Below, one piece after another: positions 24,621-24,827 of a DNA stretch of 24,827 nucleotides. Under the pieces are notes generated by a model. That model was given only the letters and a program-made list of their open reading frames with translations, made no database searches and was not told the DNA's origin. This stretch comes from Zancudomyces culisetae (taxonomy: Eukaryota > Kickxellomycota > Harpellomycetes > Harpellales > Legeriomycetaceae). The translations under genes were made by a program, and so were the position numbers. Position 1 is the first letter of the stretch. Each line of letters begins with the position of its first letter. The stretch is from the NCBI GenBank assembly GCA_001969505.1, contig LSSK01000571.1:1-24827 (forward strand), in the 5' to 3' direction.

Positions 24621-24827
24621 CTATTGATATACTACTGCAGCGATCGGACTGACACCTAACTCGGGCGAGCTGCTGGTAGGAGTTTCAGGCTCACCTGTGG
24701 TGCTTTCGGTTTTGTCGTGACAAGGGCGGTAGTGGTGATGGTGTCTGCGGCGTCTATGGCAGGGGCGATGGTGATGATGATGTGGTGGACATGGAGGTGG
24801 TGGTGGGGGAGGAGGTGGTGGTGGGCA
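24621..24827 (-). CDS. C-terminal part of a Pro/His/Cys-rich protein, cut by right edge
   Basis: Sixty-eight codons plus a TAG stop (24621-24623) remain open to the right edge. The visible part begins Cys, then eleven Pro, then Cys. Two imperfect copies of a His/Cys motif follow (HHHHHRPCH and HHHHYRPCH), separated by an Arg run. The tail is acidic and Ser/Thr/Pro-rich (KTESTTGEPETPTSSS) and ends VVYQ. GC content and codon pattern differ sharply from the AT-rich flank, which supports real coding sequence. Clustered His and Cys suggest metal binding, and the polyproline run an extended linker; both are inference. There is no C-terminal hydrophobic GPI-type signal. The family is not recognised, and an intron upstream cannot be excluded. 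Confidence 0.7.
   Translation of the reverse strand, partial: CPPPPPPPPPPPCPPHHHHHRPCHRRRRHHHHYRPCHDKTESTTGEPETPTSSSPELGVSPIAAVVYQ

Overview
This is an AT-rich nuclear segment from a eukaryote, most likely an early-diverging fungus. The genes carry spliceosomal introns with GTAAGT-like donors. They include a cell-wall-integrity-type MAP kinase (TEY activation loop), a fungal-type GDP-mannose pyrophosphorylase and a DDX41-type helicase, which budding yeasts lack. A secreted S1 protease with a Thr/Ser/Pro tail and degenerate non-LTR reverse transcriptase debris would fit Zoopagomycota such as the insect-gut Harpellales. The lineage assignment is inference from gene content, not a search.

Layout, left to right. 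(1) 1-1070, minus: secreted S1-family serine protease whose C-terminal TGPTSP repeats run off the left edge. (2) 1071-6033: gene-poor spacer with a broken non-LTR retrotransposon RT at about 4390-5640 (minus). (3) 6034-7345, minus: three-exon GDP-mannose pyrophosphorylase. (4) 7346-8867: spacer with a second, short RT fragment (plus). (5) 8868-10440, plus: a CUZ1/ZFAND1-type AN1 zinc finger protein whose zinc-finger part is hard to reconstruct and looks degenerate. It converges on (6) 10586-11479, minus: ribosomal protein uL13 (RPL16). (7) A 2-kb non-coding spacer. (8) 13481-14889, minus: ER-membrane DnaJ protein with DUF1977. (9) 15690-17737, minus: DDX41-type DEAD-box helicase. (10) 19497-22145, plus: SLT2/MPK1-type MAP kinase in 11 exons. 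(11) 22146-24620: spacer with one GC-richer, possibly decayed coding island. (12) 24621-24827, minus: C-terminal end of a Pro/His/Cys-rich protein running off the right edge.

The recognised genes are mostly housekeeping functions without operon-like grouping. Two loosely share a theme: GDP-mannose supply feeds mannosylation of wall proteins, and the MAP kinase family monitors wall integrity. Linkage between them here is probably incidental. Across the 17 introns in the five confidently modelled spliced genes, 16 end in TAG, one in AAG and none in CAG, and start-codon exons can be as short as 21-25 nt. I found no CRISPR array, tRNA, rRNA or obvious novel multi-gene system. The best second-look items are the elastase-like pocket of the protease, the ligand-poor second AN1 finger of the CUZ1 homologue, the TAG-only acceptors, the duplicated His/Cys motif at the right edge and the unexplained coding island near 23.1 kb.
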